Below are positions 27,358-36,608 of a stretch of 64,000 nt of DNA, one piece after another. The stretch is from assembly GCA_905182455.1 (NCBI GenBank), contig CAJJBJ010000004.1, positions 102,646 to 166,645 on the forward strand. The letters are read 5' to 3'. The notes under the pieces are model-generated. The model ran no database searches and had not been told where the DNA came from. It saw only the letters and a list, made by a program, of their open reading frames with translations. A program made the position numbers and the translations under genes. Origin of the DNA: an uncultured Planktomarina sp. Lineage in GTDB: Bacteria; Pseudomonadota; Alphaproteobacteria; Rhodobacterales; Rhodobacteraceae. Within the stretch, counting starts at the first letter, position 1; the number at the start of each line of letters is the position of its first letter.

Positions 27358-28410
27358 TTGGCAACTGCTGATGTAACGATTTTAGGGGCAGGGGTGTTTG
27401 GACTGTCGGTTGCGTTTTGCTGCGCGCAACGTGGTGCTCGGGTGCGGGTGATCGATCCTGCTGGAGTGGCCAGCGGCGCAAGCGGCGGCATCGTGGGGGC
27501 ATTGGCGCCCCATACCCCGGACCTGTGGTTGCCTAAGAAGCAATTTCAATTGGAAAGCCTGCTCTATTCCCGCCGCTTTTGGCCAGAGGTTGAAGCCATA
27601 TCCGGACTGACTACAGGATTTGCCAACCATGGGCGCTTGCAGCCGATCAATGAGGAGCGCTTGATTGCTTTGGCTCTTTCTCGCATTGCAGATGCCGAGA
27701 AAAATTGGGGCGATGCCGCGGTCTGGGAGGTGATCTCAAGCAGTGAGGCCGGTGAATGGGCCCCGCCCTCGGCGACAGGCCAGTTGGTTTATGACACATT
27801 GTCAGCGCACATACACCCGCAGCAAGCCACCCAAGCGCTGGGTCGGGCAGTTGAGGAGTTGGGGGGGGTGATCACTCCTGCAGGTGCGCGTCAGGGGGCG
27901 ATTGTTGATGCACGTGGGTGGCGTGGACTGGTGGAGATGTCTGAAACTTTGGGCCAAGAGATTGGCAACGGGGTCAAAGGCCAAGCGGCCTTGCTAGATT
28001 TTGCCCGCCCCGGTGAGCCGCAGTTGTTTGCGGATGGCTTGCATATTGTGCCGCATTTAGATGGCACTGTTGCGATTGGCTCTACCAGCGAACGCTATTT
28101 CAAGTCGGTGACCGATACTGATGGGCAACTCAATGATCTGATTGCCAAGGCCAAGCAGTTGTTTCCCGTGTTGCGAGATGCTCCGGTTCTGGCGCGCTGG
28201 GCGGGGGTCAGGCCGCGCGCTTTTACCCGCGCACCGATGCTGGGAGTCCATCCGGTGACGCCGGATTGGTTTGTGGCAAATGGTGGGTTTAAAATTGGAT
28301 TTGGCATGGCGCCGAAAATCGGCCAAGTTATGGCAAGCCTCATTTTGGAGGGAGAAGATCATATCCCAGATGATTTCCGTGCCAGCGCCAGTTTGAGACC
28401 GAAAGGCTAA
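27358..28410 (+). CDS. FAD-dependent oxidoreductase, stand-alone MnmC2-like
   Basis: 350 residues of the DAO fold. The N-terminal FAD site is VTILGAGVFGLSVAFC, followed by ASGASGGIVGALAPHTPD, HGRLQPI and a C-terminal WAGVRPRAFTRAPMLG and GFKIGFGMAPKIG. It resembles the C-terminal half of MnmC, which removes carboxymethyl from cmnm5U34, and also glycine oxidases. Adjacency to mnmD supports the tRNA role (inference). It begins at TTG 27358; no in-frame ATG lies near the N-terminus. Two-gene rightward set with the VOC gene. Confidence 0.82.
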   Translation: MATADVTILGAGVFGLSVAFCCAQRGARVRVIDPAGVASGASGGIVGALAPHTPDLWLPKKQFQLESLLYSRRFWPEVEAISGLTTGFANHGRLQPINEERLIALALSRIADAEKNWGDAAVWEVISSSEAGEWAPPSATGQLVYDTLSAHIHPQQATQALGRAVEELGGVITPAGARQGAIVDARGWRGLVEMSETLGQEIGNGVKGQAALLDFARPGEPQLFADGLHIVPHLDGTVAIGSTSERYFKSVTDTDGQLNDLIAKAKQLFPVLRDAPVLARWAGVRPRAFTRAPMLGVHPVTPDWFVANGGFKIGFGMAPKIGQVMASLILEGEDHIPDDFRASASLRPKG

Positions 28411-28415
28411 CAGAC

Positions 28416-28817
28416 ATGACCACACCTCATATTTCCGCATTGGATCATCTGGTGCTAACCGTGGCCGACATTGCGCAGAGCGTCGCATTTTATCGCGATG
28501 TTTTGGGCATGCAGGCGCTGGAGTTTCCGGTCGCCGATGGCAGCAAGCGGTGGGCCTTGGCCTTTGGTGCGCAGAAAATCAACCTGCATCAGGCTGGCGT
28601 ATCCTTTGCCCCGCATGCGGCGTCGCCCTGCTCTGGCACTGCGGACCTGTGCTTTCTCTCTCCAACCCCGCTTGTGGATTGGCAGTCGCATTTGGCCACT
28701 CAGGGCGTTGACGTGATCGATGGGCCGGTGGCGCGCAGGGGCGCGCAGGGGCCGATACAATCGCTGTATATCCGCGACCTGGATGGCAACCTGCTGGAGA
28801 TTTCTAACGCGGAGTGA
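28416..28817 (+). CDS. VOC (glyoxalase/bleomycin resistance) family protein
   Basis: 133 residues with one vicinal-oxygen-chelate module: ISALDHLVLTVADIAQSVAFY and a C-terminal SLYIRDLDGNLLEIS containing the metal-ligand glutamate and histidine pattern. Similar to the virulence-protein/glyoxalase subgroup; substrate unknown. Starts 5 bases after the flavoprotein stop, so cotranscribed. Confidence 0.88.
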   Translation: MTTPHISALDHLVLTVADIAQSVAFYRDVLGMQALEFPVADGSKRWALAFGAQKINLHQAGVSFAPHAASPCSGTADLCFLSPTPLVDWQSHLATQGVDVIDGPVARRGAQGPIQSLYIRDLDGNLLEISNAE

Positions 28818-28819
28818 GC

Positions 28820-29185
28820 CTAGGCCCGATCTCCAAGGTAGGGTAGAAATGCTTCCACTGCGGCACTGGCAATCACGATCACATTGCCATTGTCTGGGTT
28901 GACCACATTCAACCCACCGACAACCGCAGTTACCTCAGCGCGCCCACGGGGCAATGCCGAGACTAAGGCTTCGGTATCCACCAGATCTGGCTGCTGCACG
29001 CCAATCGTGACCTGCACACGCATGTCTTGTGGCGTGAGCCCAAGTGACGGTTCGAGCGCTTGAAACATGGGGATTGCGGAATGGCGCAGCGCGTCTTCAA
29101 TCGCACGGCGGGCCGCTTTGGTGTAGTCTTGACCATATTGATCGTTGCCCATGCCCATTTCAATAATGAATCTTTGATCGCTCAT
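28820..29185 (-). CDS. Lin0512 family protein (second of two tandem paralogues)
   Basis: 121 residues. It shares with the upstream gene the pattern FIIEMGMGNDQ / YTKAARRAIEDALRHSAIP / VQVTIGVQQPDLVD / RAEVTAVVGGLNV. This is the Lin0512 family (uncharacterised, small, from Listeria Lin0512), for which I know no assigned activity. The ATG overlaps the stop of the first copy (ATGA), so the two are made together and could form a heteromer. Confidence 0.84.
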   Translation of the reverse strand: MSDQRFIIEMGMGNDQYGQDYTKAARRAIEDALRHSAIPMFQALEPSLGLTPQDMRVQVTIGVQQPDLVDTEALVSALPRGRAEVTAVVGGLNVVNPDNGNVIVIASAAVEAFLPYLGDRA

Positions 29186-29529
29186 GAGGGCACTCCCAAA
29201 TCTAAAGACACTGAGATTGCGACATTGGCCATGACTGTTGGATGGCCTTCTGAGCGCGGCACATCTAACCCGCCCTGCACGACCGCGACAGTGACCTGAC
29301 CATAGGGAAAAATCTCGGCCACAGCCGCGCGATCCACCGCGCTAGGATCTTGAACGCCGACTTGGACATCGATCAACATCTCTGCTTTGTCTTTGCCAAA
29401 CAGTTCTGCCAAATTGATTGAATTGTGCCAAAGCGCATCCTTAACCGCGCGCACAGCGGCTTGGGTGTAGTCGCGCCGGCGCAGAGAAGAGCCCATGCCA
29501 AATTCGGTGAGCAATCGTTTAACCGCCAT
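29182..29529 (-). CDS. Lin0512 family protein (first of two tandem paralogues)
   Basis: 115 residues from ATG 29529 (MAVKRLLTEFGMGSSLRRRD). Conserved elements parallel the downstream copy: YTQAAVRAVKDALWHNSIN, IDVQVGVQDPSAVD and VTVAVVQGGLDV. A TTG two codons upstream is the only alternative start. The copies are clearly diverged, not a recent duplication. Function unknown; an FMN reductase gene lies 40 bases upstream in the same direction. Confidence 0.84.
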   Translation of the reverse strand: MAVKRLLTEFGMGSSLRRRDYTQAAVRAVKDALWHNSINLAELFGKDKAEMLIDVQVGVQDPSAVDRAAVAEIFPYGQVTVAVVQGGLDVPRSEGHPTVMANVAISVSLDLGVPS

Positions 29530-29569
29530 TATCAAATCCTACTTCAGAGGCAGACCTTTTGGTCCACAA

Positions 29570-30097
29570 TTAGCGCATGCTCACTTCAGCACGCAGCGCG
29601 GCCATCAATGCACCCACGGCCTTTTGATAGCGTTCATTGATCAAAATTCCAGACGCAAATGCGTCATGTGCCGATCCGACCAAGACCTCAGGCCCATTCA
29701 AGAGCCGTGGTGCAAAGGGTTGCAGGCATAGTCTCAAAGAGTTTTGCGCTCGCTCACCGCCGGAGCGTCCGGCGGTGGCTGACATAATCGCCACAGGTTT
29801 TCTGGCCCAAGGATTGCCTGGTGTCCGGCTAACCCAATCCAGCGCGTTTTTCAAAACACCTGAAATATTTTTATTATATTCGGGCGTGGAGATGATCACG
29901 GCATCAGTACTTGCGATTTGATCTGCCAATGTTTGCACCAAGACAGGGATCCCAGCCTCTTCGATATCCGCAGAGTATAATGGTAGGTTCAGATCTGCGA
30001 GCTGGTAGTCGGTGCTGATTTCCCGTGCGGCATGGCGCACCAGCAGAGTGTTCAATGAGGCTTTGCGCAGAGCGCCAGAAATCGCGAGGAGTTTCAT
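29570..30097 (-). CDS. NADPH-dependent FMN reductase family protein
   Basis: 175 residues of the flavodoxin-like fold. FMN phosphate loop: ISGALRKASLNTLLV. The second FMN contact is STPEYNKNISGVLKNALDWVSR with the family's PEYN motif. Members reduce quinones, azo dyes or chromate or supply reduced FMN; the partner here is unknown. Same direction as the Lin0512 genes, but whether one transcript is not certain. Confidence 0.9.
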   Translation of the reverse strand: MKLLAISGALRKASLNTLLVRHAAREISTDYQLADLNLPLYSADIEEAGIPVLVQTLADQIASTDAVIISTPEYNKNISGVLKNALDWVSRTPGNPWARKPVAIMSATAGRSGGERAQNSLRLCLQPFAPRLLNGPEVLVGSAHDAFASGILINERYQKAVGALMAALRAEVSMR

Positions 30098-30175
30098 TGT
30101 ATCCGTTCCAAATCACATGTGAACTTACACCCAAGGGACAGCAGCCGTGGCAATTACTTTATTTAGAGGCCCCGC

Positions 30176-30784
30176 CTAAAATTCAACACCAATCTGGGCT
30201 TTGATCCCTGAGCGAAACGGATGTTTGACCAACTCCATTTCCGTGACCAAATCGGCGACTTCAATCAAGTCTGCATGTGCGTTGCGTCCGGTTAGAACCA
30301 CATGCGTCATATGTGGCTTTTCTTTTTGCAAAAAGCTCACAACTTCAGCGATGTCGAGATAATCATAGCGCAGCGCGATGTTTATCTCATCCAAAAGCAC
30401 CATGTGATTGCTCTCATCCAAAATCAACTCTTTGGCTTTGGCCCAAGCGGCCTGTGCCATTTCGGTATCACGGGTCTTGTCTTGAGTCTCCCAGGTGAAG
30501 CCTTCACCCATGGTGTGAAACGCGCAAAGATCTGTAAAGTGTTCGAGGATCAAATCTCGTTCACCGGTGCTCATCCCGCCTTTGATGAATTGCACCACAG
30601 CGCTTTTGCGTTTGTGGGCGATGTGGCGGAAGATCATGTTGAAAGCGGCGGAGGATTTGCCTTTGCCTTTGCCGGTGTGCACGATCACCAAGCCCTTTTC
30701 ATCGGTTTTTGTCGCCATGATCTTGTCACGGGCAGCTTTCTTTTTGGCCATTTTCATGGCATGGCGTTCGACATCTTCGGTCAT
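30176..30784 (-). CDS. cobO: Cob(I)yrinic acid a,c-diamide adenosyltransferase
   Basis: 202 residues of the CobA/CobO/BtuR family, with the characteristic reversed-type P-loop HTGKGKGKSSAAFN, then VQFIKGGMSTGERD, HMVLLDEINIALRYDYLD and VLTGRNAHADLIEVADLVTEM. It attaches the adenosyl group of coenzyme B12. No other cobalamin genes and no B12 riboswitch were seen next to it. Confidence 0.95.
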   Translation of the reverse strand: MTEDVERHAMKMAKKKAARDKIMATKTDEKGLVIVHTGKGKGKSSAAFNMIFRHIAHKRKSAVVQFIKGGMSTGERDLILEHFTDLCAFHTMGEGFTWETQDKTRDTEMAQAAWAKAKELILDESNHMVLLDEINIALRYDYLDIAEVVSFLQKEKPHMTHVVLTGRNAHADLIEVADLVTEMELVKHPFRSGIKAQIGVEF

Positions 30785-30874
30785 GGCATGCTCCTGCTGT
30801 TATCGGCACTCTATCGCCTGTCAGTGCAGACGCAAGCAACGCTTTATTAACCTTGCGAGTTCACAAAAAGATTT

Positions 30875-31046
30875 ATGCGCTACCCGGCACTCTTTGTTAT
30901 GCTTTTGGCCTGTGCTACCCTGTCGCGCGCCGCGCCAGAGCAATCCAATACTCCAAAACCGCTCGCTGGATTGTAGCTTTTTTGACAGCACGTCAGATGT
31001 TTTAATTTGCGATGAAATCATTCCCTTGGCCAAGCCGGGCGGATAG
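30875..31046 (+). pseudogene. Possible small secreted protein gene split by a frameshift
   Basis: From ATG 30875 a secretion-signal-like N-terminus (RYPALFVMLLACATLSRAAP) runs to a stop at 30974-30976. The next frame continues SLDCSFFDSTSDVLICDEII to a stop at 31044-31046. Joined by removing one base near 30965, they give about 56 residues with a signal peptide and a short cysteine-containing mature part. No RBS stands out and no family is recognised. It could equally be non-coding. Confidence 0.3.
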
Positions 31047-31053
31047 GGCGGCC

Positions 31054-32022
31054 CTAAACCAGATGGCAGGCGGTGCGATGGCCGTTGGTATCTGACTTCA
31101 ATTCAGGCTCCACAGTTTGGCAGATCGCCTGCGCCGCGGGGCAGCGATTTGCAAATCGGCAACCGGCGGGCAAATTCACAGGGTCCGGCGCATCACCGGG
31201 AATGAGGATACGTTTTTGCTGGGCGCGTTTGGCGCGATCCACGGTGGGCACAGCTGAGAGCAAAGCTTGAGTGTAAGGATGGCGTGGCGTTTGGAAAAGG
31301 CTCAGTCGATCCGCATGTTCCACCACTTTGCCCATGTACATAACAGCGATACTGTCGCTCATATGCTGAACGACGCCAAGGTCATGGCTGATAAACAGAT
31401 ATGTGAGGCCAAAGTCTTTTTGCAGTTTACGCAGGAGGTTGAGAATTTGCGCCTGCACCGCCACATCCAACGCAGAGACCGGCTCATCACAAATAATCAA
31501 TTCTGGTTGGGTCGCTAAGGCGCGGGCGATGCCTATGCGCTGACGCTGTCCTCCAGAAAACTGATGTGGAAACAAGCGCTGTTGTTCTGGCCGTAGCCCT
31601 ACGGCTTCGAACAAGTCGTCGACAATCTTGGTTTTCTCATCTTCTGATTTGCGTGACAGGCTGTCCAAAGGTTCCCTCACGATGGCCTCAGCCCGTTTGC
31701 GCGGATTGAGGCTGCTATAGGGGTCCTGAAATATGAATTGTACTTTTTGGCGGGTTTGACGGAGGGCCTCCGCCTCTTTTTGCAAGATGTCTTCTCCGGC
31801 CAAGGCCACCTTGCCGCTATAGGCTTTGACCAAGCGGGCGACAGCGAGGGCGGCGGTTGTTTTGCCAGAGCCACTTTCGCCGACAATGGCCAGAGTTTCC
31901 CCTTTCTTAACGGTAAATGACACGTCATCCACCGCGTAGAGGTATGATTTTTTATTCCAGCCGCCGCCGCGCTTTACTTCAAATCGCACGGTCAAATTTT
32001 CAACTTTTAACAGGTCTGACAT
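31054..32022 (-). CDS. Oligopeptide/dipeptide ABC transporter ATP-binding protein (OppF/DppF-like)
   Basis: 322 residues from ATG 32022, which shares one base with the stop of the upstream ATPase gene (TAATG). Walker A GESGSGKTTAAL, signature SGGQRQRIGIARAL, Walker B LIICDEPVSALD, and the C-terminal oligopeptide-family extension with paired cysteines (CRFANRCPAAQAIC), usual in OppF/DppF. Last gene of the five-gene leftward importer operon. Confidence 0.93.
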   Translation of the reverse strand: MSDLLKVENLTVRFEVKRGGGWNKKSYLYAVDDVSFTVKKGETLAIVGESGSGKTTAALAVARLVKAYSGKVALAGEDILQKEAEALRQTRQKVQFIFQDPYSSLNPRKRAEAIVREPLDSLSRKSEDEKTKIVDDLFEAVGLRPEQQRLFPHQFSGGQRQRIGIARALATQPELIICDEPVSALDVAVQAQILNLLRKLQKDFGLTYLFISHDLGVVQHMSDSIAVMYMGKVVEHADRLSLFQTPRHPYTQALLSAVPTVDRAKRAQQKRILIPGDAPDPVNLPAGCRFANRCPAAQAICQTVEPELKSDTNGHRTACHLV

Positions 32023-33008
32023 TACAGGCCCTCCGCATGCCAACAATCGGCGCTTTGCCCATTGGCGAATAGTTTTTCAGTTGGACGAGATGCGAGGCAG
32101 GCTTCTGTTAAATAGGCGCAGCGGGACGCAAATAGGCACTGATCTTTGCCAAACTCACGTAGGCTTGGCACTATACCGGGCACCTCAACCAGATCATGCC
32201 GCTCTAGGCTGGGATCGCTTTGGATATGGGGCACGCATTCGATCAAACCCTTGGTGTAGGGGTGTCGAGGATGCTCAATGATCTGATCAACCGGACCCAA
32301 TTCCGCCTTGCGGCCCGCATACATGACAATCATCCGCTCAGCCATTTCCGCGACTGCGCCCATGTCATGGGTGATCAAAATAATGGCCGCACCGGTTTGC
32401 TTGCGCAAATCGGTGAGCAAATCAAAAATTTGGGCCTGCACGGTAACATCGAGGGCTGTGGTAGGTTCATCAGCAATTAGAATTTTCGGTTGACAGGCCA
32501 ATGCCATGGCAATCATGGCCCGTTGTCTTTGACCGCCGGACATTTGAAACGGGTAATCACTTACGCGGCTTTTTGCATTTGGAATACGCACAGCGTTCAA
32601 AAGTTCAATCGATTGCGCCCAAGCGGCTTTGCGCGACAGCCCTTGATGCGCACGCAGCACTTCGGCAATTTGCTCGCCAATGGTGAAGACCGGATTGAGG
32701 GAGGTCATGGGTTCTTGGAAAATCATCGAGATTTCATTGCCCCGAATCGCGCGCAGACGCTCATCACTGGCTTGGGACAAATCCTCACCGTCGAAAATGA
32801 TATTGCCCGCAGCTACCCGTCCCACTTTTTCTGGTAAAAGCCCCATAAGGGCCAGAGCGGTCATAGATTTTCCACAGCCGCTTTCACCGACAAAGCTCAT
32901 GGTTTCGCCCGGGTTCAATGTGAAGGACAGATCGTCAATCACGGGAGCAACCCCGTCACGAGTGGTGAGTTCAATACGCAAGTTCTTGACCTCTAGGAGC
33001 GGGGACAT
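32022..33008 (-). CDS. Oligopeptide/dipeptide ABC transporter ATP-binding protein (OppD/DppD-like)
   Basis: 328 residues. Walker A GESGCGKSMTALAL, Q-loop IFQEPMTSLNPVF, signature SGGQRQRAMIAMAL, Walker B ILIADEPTTALD and an oligopeptide-family C-terminal segment with cysteines (CLFASRCAYLTEAC). Overlaps both neighbours by one base, consistent with tight coupling of subunit synthesis. Confidence 0.93.
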   Translation of the reverse strand: MSPLLEVKNLRIELTTRDGVAPVIDDLSFTLNPGETMSFVGESGCGKSMTALALMGLLPEKVGRVAAGNIIFDGEDLSQASDERLRAIRGNEISMIFQEPMTSLNPVFTIGEQIAEVLRAHQGLSRKAAWAQSIELLNAVRIPNAKSRVSDYPFQMSGGQRQRAMIAMALACQPKILIADEPTTALDVTVQAQIFDLLTDLRKQTGAAIILITHDMGAVAEMAERMIVMYAGRKAELGPVDQIIEHPRHPYTKGLIECVPHIQSDPSLERHDLVEVPGIVPSLREFGKDQCLFASRCAYLTEACLASRPTEKLFANGQSADCWHAEGL

Positions 33009-33889
33009 CAGCGTTGCCTCAATTTTGGATTAAGCGCGTCGTTCAGGCCGTCGCCGACCAATGAGATGGCCAAAACCGTTACAAAAATCGCAACGCCGGG
33101 GATGGTGACTGTATATCCAGCATCAAGGATATATTGCCGGTTTGAGCCGATAATTTGCCCCCAACTGACGACATTGGGATCAGTGAGTCCAAGAAACGAC
33201 AGACCGGCTTCAAACAAAATGGCTGAGCCAACCATGAGGGCGGATTGCACAATGATCGGCGGTAGCGCGTTGGGCAGGATCACGCCAAACATCAGGTTGA
33301 GATTGGAGGCTCCAGAAGCGCGGGAGGCCATGACATATTCTAGCTCACGTATGCGCAAAAACTCCGAACGGGTGATCCGGGCAACGGCAGTCCAGCTGAC
33401 GATGCCAATCGCAAATGTGATCATGGGCAGGGACGCACCGAACAGCGCGACCAAAACCATAGAGAACAGCAAAGTTGGAAGGACCTGAAAAAACTCAGTG
33501 ATCCTCATCAAAACTTCTTCGACAATACCTCGATAAAATCCCGCCAATGCCCCCACGGTCACGCCAATGAATACTGTCATCACGGCGGCTGATAGGCCAA
33601 TCATTAAGGAGACTTTTGCGCCATTGATGATCATGGCCAGCAGATCGCGACCGAGATAATCTGTGCCCAGTAAAAAGCCTTCTTGGCCCGGGGGCGAGAA
33701 TGGCATCCAAACCATTTCGAAGGGATCCGTTGGATAAAGATAGGGCCCAAAAATTGCTCCGAAGGTGATGAGGGCCAACAACCCCAGAGCCGCAACTGCG
33801 GATTTGTTTTTGCGAAACATGCCCCACGCTTCGGTGAAAGGGTGCTGCGCCTCTGGCGTCTCTTCTTCGTGGATCACCGGGCGGGTCAT
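33008..33889 (-). CDS. Oligopeptide/dipeptide ABC transporter permease (OppC/DppC-like)
   Basis: 293 residues, with the OppC N-terminal motif (HPFTEAWGMFRKNKSAVAAL) and about six helices. The EAA loop region EYVMASRASGASNLNLMFGVILPN contacts the ATPases. It ends LVGDGLNDALNPKLRQR, a typical OppC terminus. Overlaps the upstream permease gene by 4 bases (ATGA). Confidence 0.93.
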   Translation of the reverse strand: MTRPVIHEEETPEAQHPFTEAWGMFRKNKSAVAALGLLALITFGAIFGPYLYPTDPFEMVWMPFSPPGQEGFLLGTDYLGRDLLAMIINGAKVSLMIGLSAAVMTVFIGVTVGALAGFYRGIVEEVLMRITEFFQVLPTLLFSMVLVALFGASLPMITFAIGIVSWTAVARITRSEFLRIRELEYVMASRASGASNLNLMFGVILPNALPPIIVQSALMVGSAILFEAGLSFLGLTDPNVVSWGQIIGSNRQYILDAGYTVTIPGVAIFVTVLAISLVGDGLNDALNPKLRQR

Positions 33890-34902
33890 TTTTGGCCTCC
33901 CACACGTGGATCAACCAAGCGTAAAGCAAGATCAGTGAGCAGGTTGCCGATGATCACAACCAGGGCCGAGAAGAATAGTATGCCAAGGATGGTTGGTGTG
34001 TCACGGGCAATAATGGATTGAAATGCCAAAGTCCCAAGACCTGGCCAGCTGAACACAGCCTCGACCAATACCGCGCCGGAGAGAACGGCCGAAAACTGCA
34101 AACCTGCGAGGGTGATCACTGGCGACAGCGCATTTTTCAACGCGTGTTTGTAGACAACTTGATTGGACGTTAGACCCTTGGCTTTCGCGGTGCGAACATA
34201 ATCTGAGCCCAAAACCTCCATCATCGAGGCACGAGATAGGCGAGAATAGAGGGCGAGAAAGATGGATCCCAAAGTCACCGCGGGCAAAAATAGATGGCGG
34301 GCCACATCAATAAAATGCACCCAAAAGCCACCTTCAATGGTTACATCGCGCATCCCTGCGACTGGAAACCAATGCACGTTCAAAGAGAAAGTGATCAACA
34401 ACAATATACCAGTCCAAAATACCGGTGCAGAATATCCAAACAAGGCGAGGAAGGTCACGACATAATTTGACAGACCGTTGGGTTTGCGTGCTGATATAAC
34501 GCCAAGGACAACCCCGATAAACAGCGCCGCAATTTGGGCTGCGATCACCAGCAATAGAGTTGCCGGCAGACGTTCTAGGATCAGTTTGGTGACGGGTTGG
34601 TTGTAGAAAAACGAATAACCCAAATCAAACTGAGCCACATTGGCGATATAGCGCCCAAGCTGCACGATGAAGGGTTGATCCAATCCGTAGCTGACGCGGA
34701 TTTCGTCCAAAATCTCTTGATCCGCCCCGCCCATGGATTGGCTGATCGTGTCTGCCACATCTCCGGGGGCCAAATGCATGAGCGAAAAGTTCAGTACCAA
34801 AACTGCAACGAGCAGTAAGATGGCATAAACAACACGGAGAAGGATGGTGCGTAAAATGCCCAATGTCTTTGCCTTACTTAATAATAAATTTGCGCGGGCC
34901 AA
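33886..34902 (-). CDS. Oligopeptide/dipeptide ABC transporter permease (OppB/DppB-like)
   Basis: 338 residues, about six helices. OppB markers: MHLAPGDVADTIS after the first helix, YGLDQPFIVQLGRYIANV, and the EAA segment YVRTAKAKGLTSNQVVYKHALKNAL. It ends LTDLALRLVDPRVG as usual. The start is a TTG at 34902; no in-frame ATG lies nearby. It follows the binding-protein gene by 27 bases. Confidence 0.91.
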   Translation of the reverse strand: MARANLLLSKAKTLGILRTILLRVVYAILLLVAVLVLNFSLMHLAPGDVADTISQSMGGADQEILDEIRVSYGLDQPFIVQLGRYIANVAQFDLGYSFFYNQPVTKLILERLPATLLLVIAAQIAALFIGVVLGVISARKPNGLSNYVVTFLALFGYSAPVFWTGILLLITFSLNVHWFPVAGMRDVTIEGGFWVHFIDVARHLFLPAVTLGSIFLALYSRLSRASMMEVLGSDYVRTAKAKGLTSNQVVYKHALKNALSPVITLAGLQFSAVLSGAVLVEAVFSWPGLGTLAFQSIIARDTPTILGILFFSALVVIIGNLLTDLALRLVDPRVGGQK

Positions 34903-34929
34903 GATGCCCCAGCCCGCACGATAGAGATT

Positions 34930-36501
34930 TTAGTTCTTGAGATAGGTCATATCGATGGGTGTCGATGTGCCCCAAATGCCCAAGGGAGGATTGCCTACAT
35001 TATCATTATAGACCGTGTGGTAGGGCAATGTGTTGGTGTGGTAGACAGGCAGCTCGTCTGCGATGATCTCTTGGAACTCCGCATAAAGGGCTGTGCGTTT
35101 TGCCGGATCTGTTTCCACTGCGGCCATTTCCATCAGCTCGTCTACGCGGGCGTTGGCATAGCCTTGAGTGTTGGACCAAACGCCTTTCGCGATGTTGCTT
35201 GAGGAATAGGTGCGGTGAACACCGATCACTGGATCGCCCCAGTTGAAAACGGTGTCCCAAGACATGTCATAGTCCATCTCACCCATGCGAGCCGCCCAAG
35301 TTGGGAAGTCAGCAGAGGCACGAACCTCGACCGCAATTCCCACCTTCTTAAGTGCCGCTTTGACGTATTCGACCTGCGGTTTCACGCCTGGCCAGCCAAA
35401 ATCTATAGTCAGGTTGAAGCGAGAGTCGCCCTTCATTGGGAAGCCAGCCTCATCGAGAAGGGCACGGGATTTGTCGAGATCTAAGTCGTAACCTTCCACA
35501 TTGGCATTGTAGAACGGGCTATCTGGGTGGATGCCGGTCAAGGAATTTGAGGCGGTGCCCTCCATCAAAGCCTTGTGGATGAAGTTTTTGTCCACAGCAT
35601 AGGCAATAGCTTTGCGAACCCTGACATCTTTAAGTGGACCTTTGGTGGTGTTCATCGCCAACCAATCTAGGGGGCCGATGCCGCCATAACCTTCATCGGT
35701 CACCGTCAGGTTGTCGACCTTCTTAAGACGGTTGATGATCCGAGGTAGGGATTCAAACGCGCCCATATGGATTTCCCCATTTTCATAGGCAATGGCCCGT
35801 GCTGCTGGATCTGTGATAATCCGCATTACGATTTTGTCGAGATATGGCCGACCTTCGATGAAGAAATCGTCAAAGCGTTCCAGGATAACGTGCTCACCGG
35901 ATTTATATTCAACCAGTTTGAATGGGCCGGATCCCACAACGTTTTCTGTGTTGCGCGGATGAGTTTTAGGATTTTGACCATCCCCGTAGATGTGTTTTGG
36001 AATGATAGCCATCAGCTGGCCAGACATCGCCAGCATCAGAGCCGGGTGTGGTTTGCTGAGATTCAGCACCGCTGTATGTTCGTCCGGTGTGTCCACCGAG
36101 GTGACTGGGGCAAACATGGATTTGAAAGGGTGATGCGCCTTGATCGTCTCAACTGAGAAGGCCACATCTTCGGAAGTGATCGGCACCCCATCATGGAAAA
36201 CGGCATTTTCGACCAAGTTTAAAGTGACGGTCAAACCATCTTCGCTCACATCCCAGCTTTTAGCCAGATAGGGTTGAGGGGTCCAGTCTTCGTCATAGCG
36301 CAGAGGGGCAGCAAAAAGCTGTGCGCCTGGATATCCGGTCACGATGCCTGATTGCACTGCTGGATTAAGATTGCGCACATTGGTGGCAATCACGGTGATT
36401 AACGTACCGCCTTTGCGCGGCGAATCTTCAGCAATTGCCCCCGTCGCCAGAACAGCAGCGGCCGCCGTCGCGGTGACTATCCCCTTAAGTATATGTTTCA
36501 T
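34930..36501 (-). CDS. Periplasmic peptide-type ABC transporter substrate-binding protein (SBP family 5)
   Basis: 523 residues with a Sec signal (MKHILKGIVTATAAAAVLATGAIA as one hydrophobic stretch, cleavage near residue 24). It is a family 5 solute-binding protein: KGGTLITVIATNVRNLNP, LAKSWDVSEDGLTVTLNL, FHDGVPITSEDVAFSVETI and VRKAIAYAVDKNFI. Family members bind peptides, but also nickel, glycosides or opines. First gene of the importer operon. The neighbouring amidohydrolase and LysR gene suggest import of an amide-containing nutrient (inference). Confidence 0.93.
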   Translation of the reverse strand: MKHILKGIVTATAAAAVLATGAIAEDSPRKGGTLITVIATNVRNLNPAVQSGIVTGYPGAQLFAAPLRYDEDWTPQPYLAKSWDVSEDGLTVTLNLVENAVFHDGVPITSEDVAFSVETIKAHHPFKSMFAPVTSVDTPDEHTAVLNLSKPHPALMLAMSGQLMAIIPKHIYGDGQNPKTHPRNTENVVGSGPFKLVEYKSGEHVILERFDDFFIEGRPYLDKIVMRIITDPAARAIAYENGEIHMGAFESLPRIINRLKKVDNLTVTDEGYGGIGPLDWLAMNTTKGPLKDVRVRKAIAYAVDKNFIHKALMEGTASNSLTGIHPDSPFYNANVEGYDLDLDKSRALLDEAGFPMKGDSRFNLTIDFGWPGVKPQVEYVKAALKKVGIAVEVRASADFPTWAARMGEMDYDMSWDTVFNWGDPVIGVHRTYSSSNIAKGVWSNTQGYANARVDELMEMAAVETDPAKRTALYAEFQEIIADELPVYHTNTLPYHTVYNDNVGNPPLGIWGTSTPIDMTYLKN

Positions 36502-36608
36502 TATCTTAAATCTCCCATATAGTTACATGTTTCTTCGTCATTGCGATGAGCCTAGACCAAGGTTTTTTTTACAGAAAACAGATTAATTGGGCTTCTTTAC
36601 TACATTTT

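Noticed and set aside
30785..31053. A cobalamin riboswitch upstream of cobO
   Set aside because: The space ahead of the cobO start is short and lacks the B12-box and pairing pattern.
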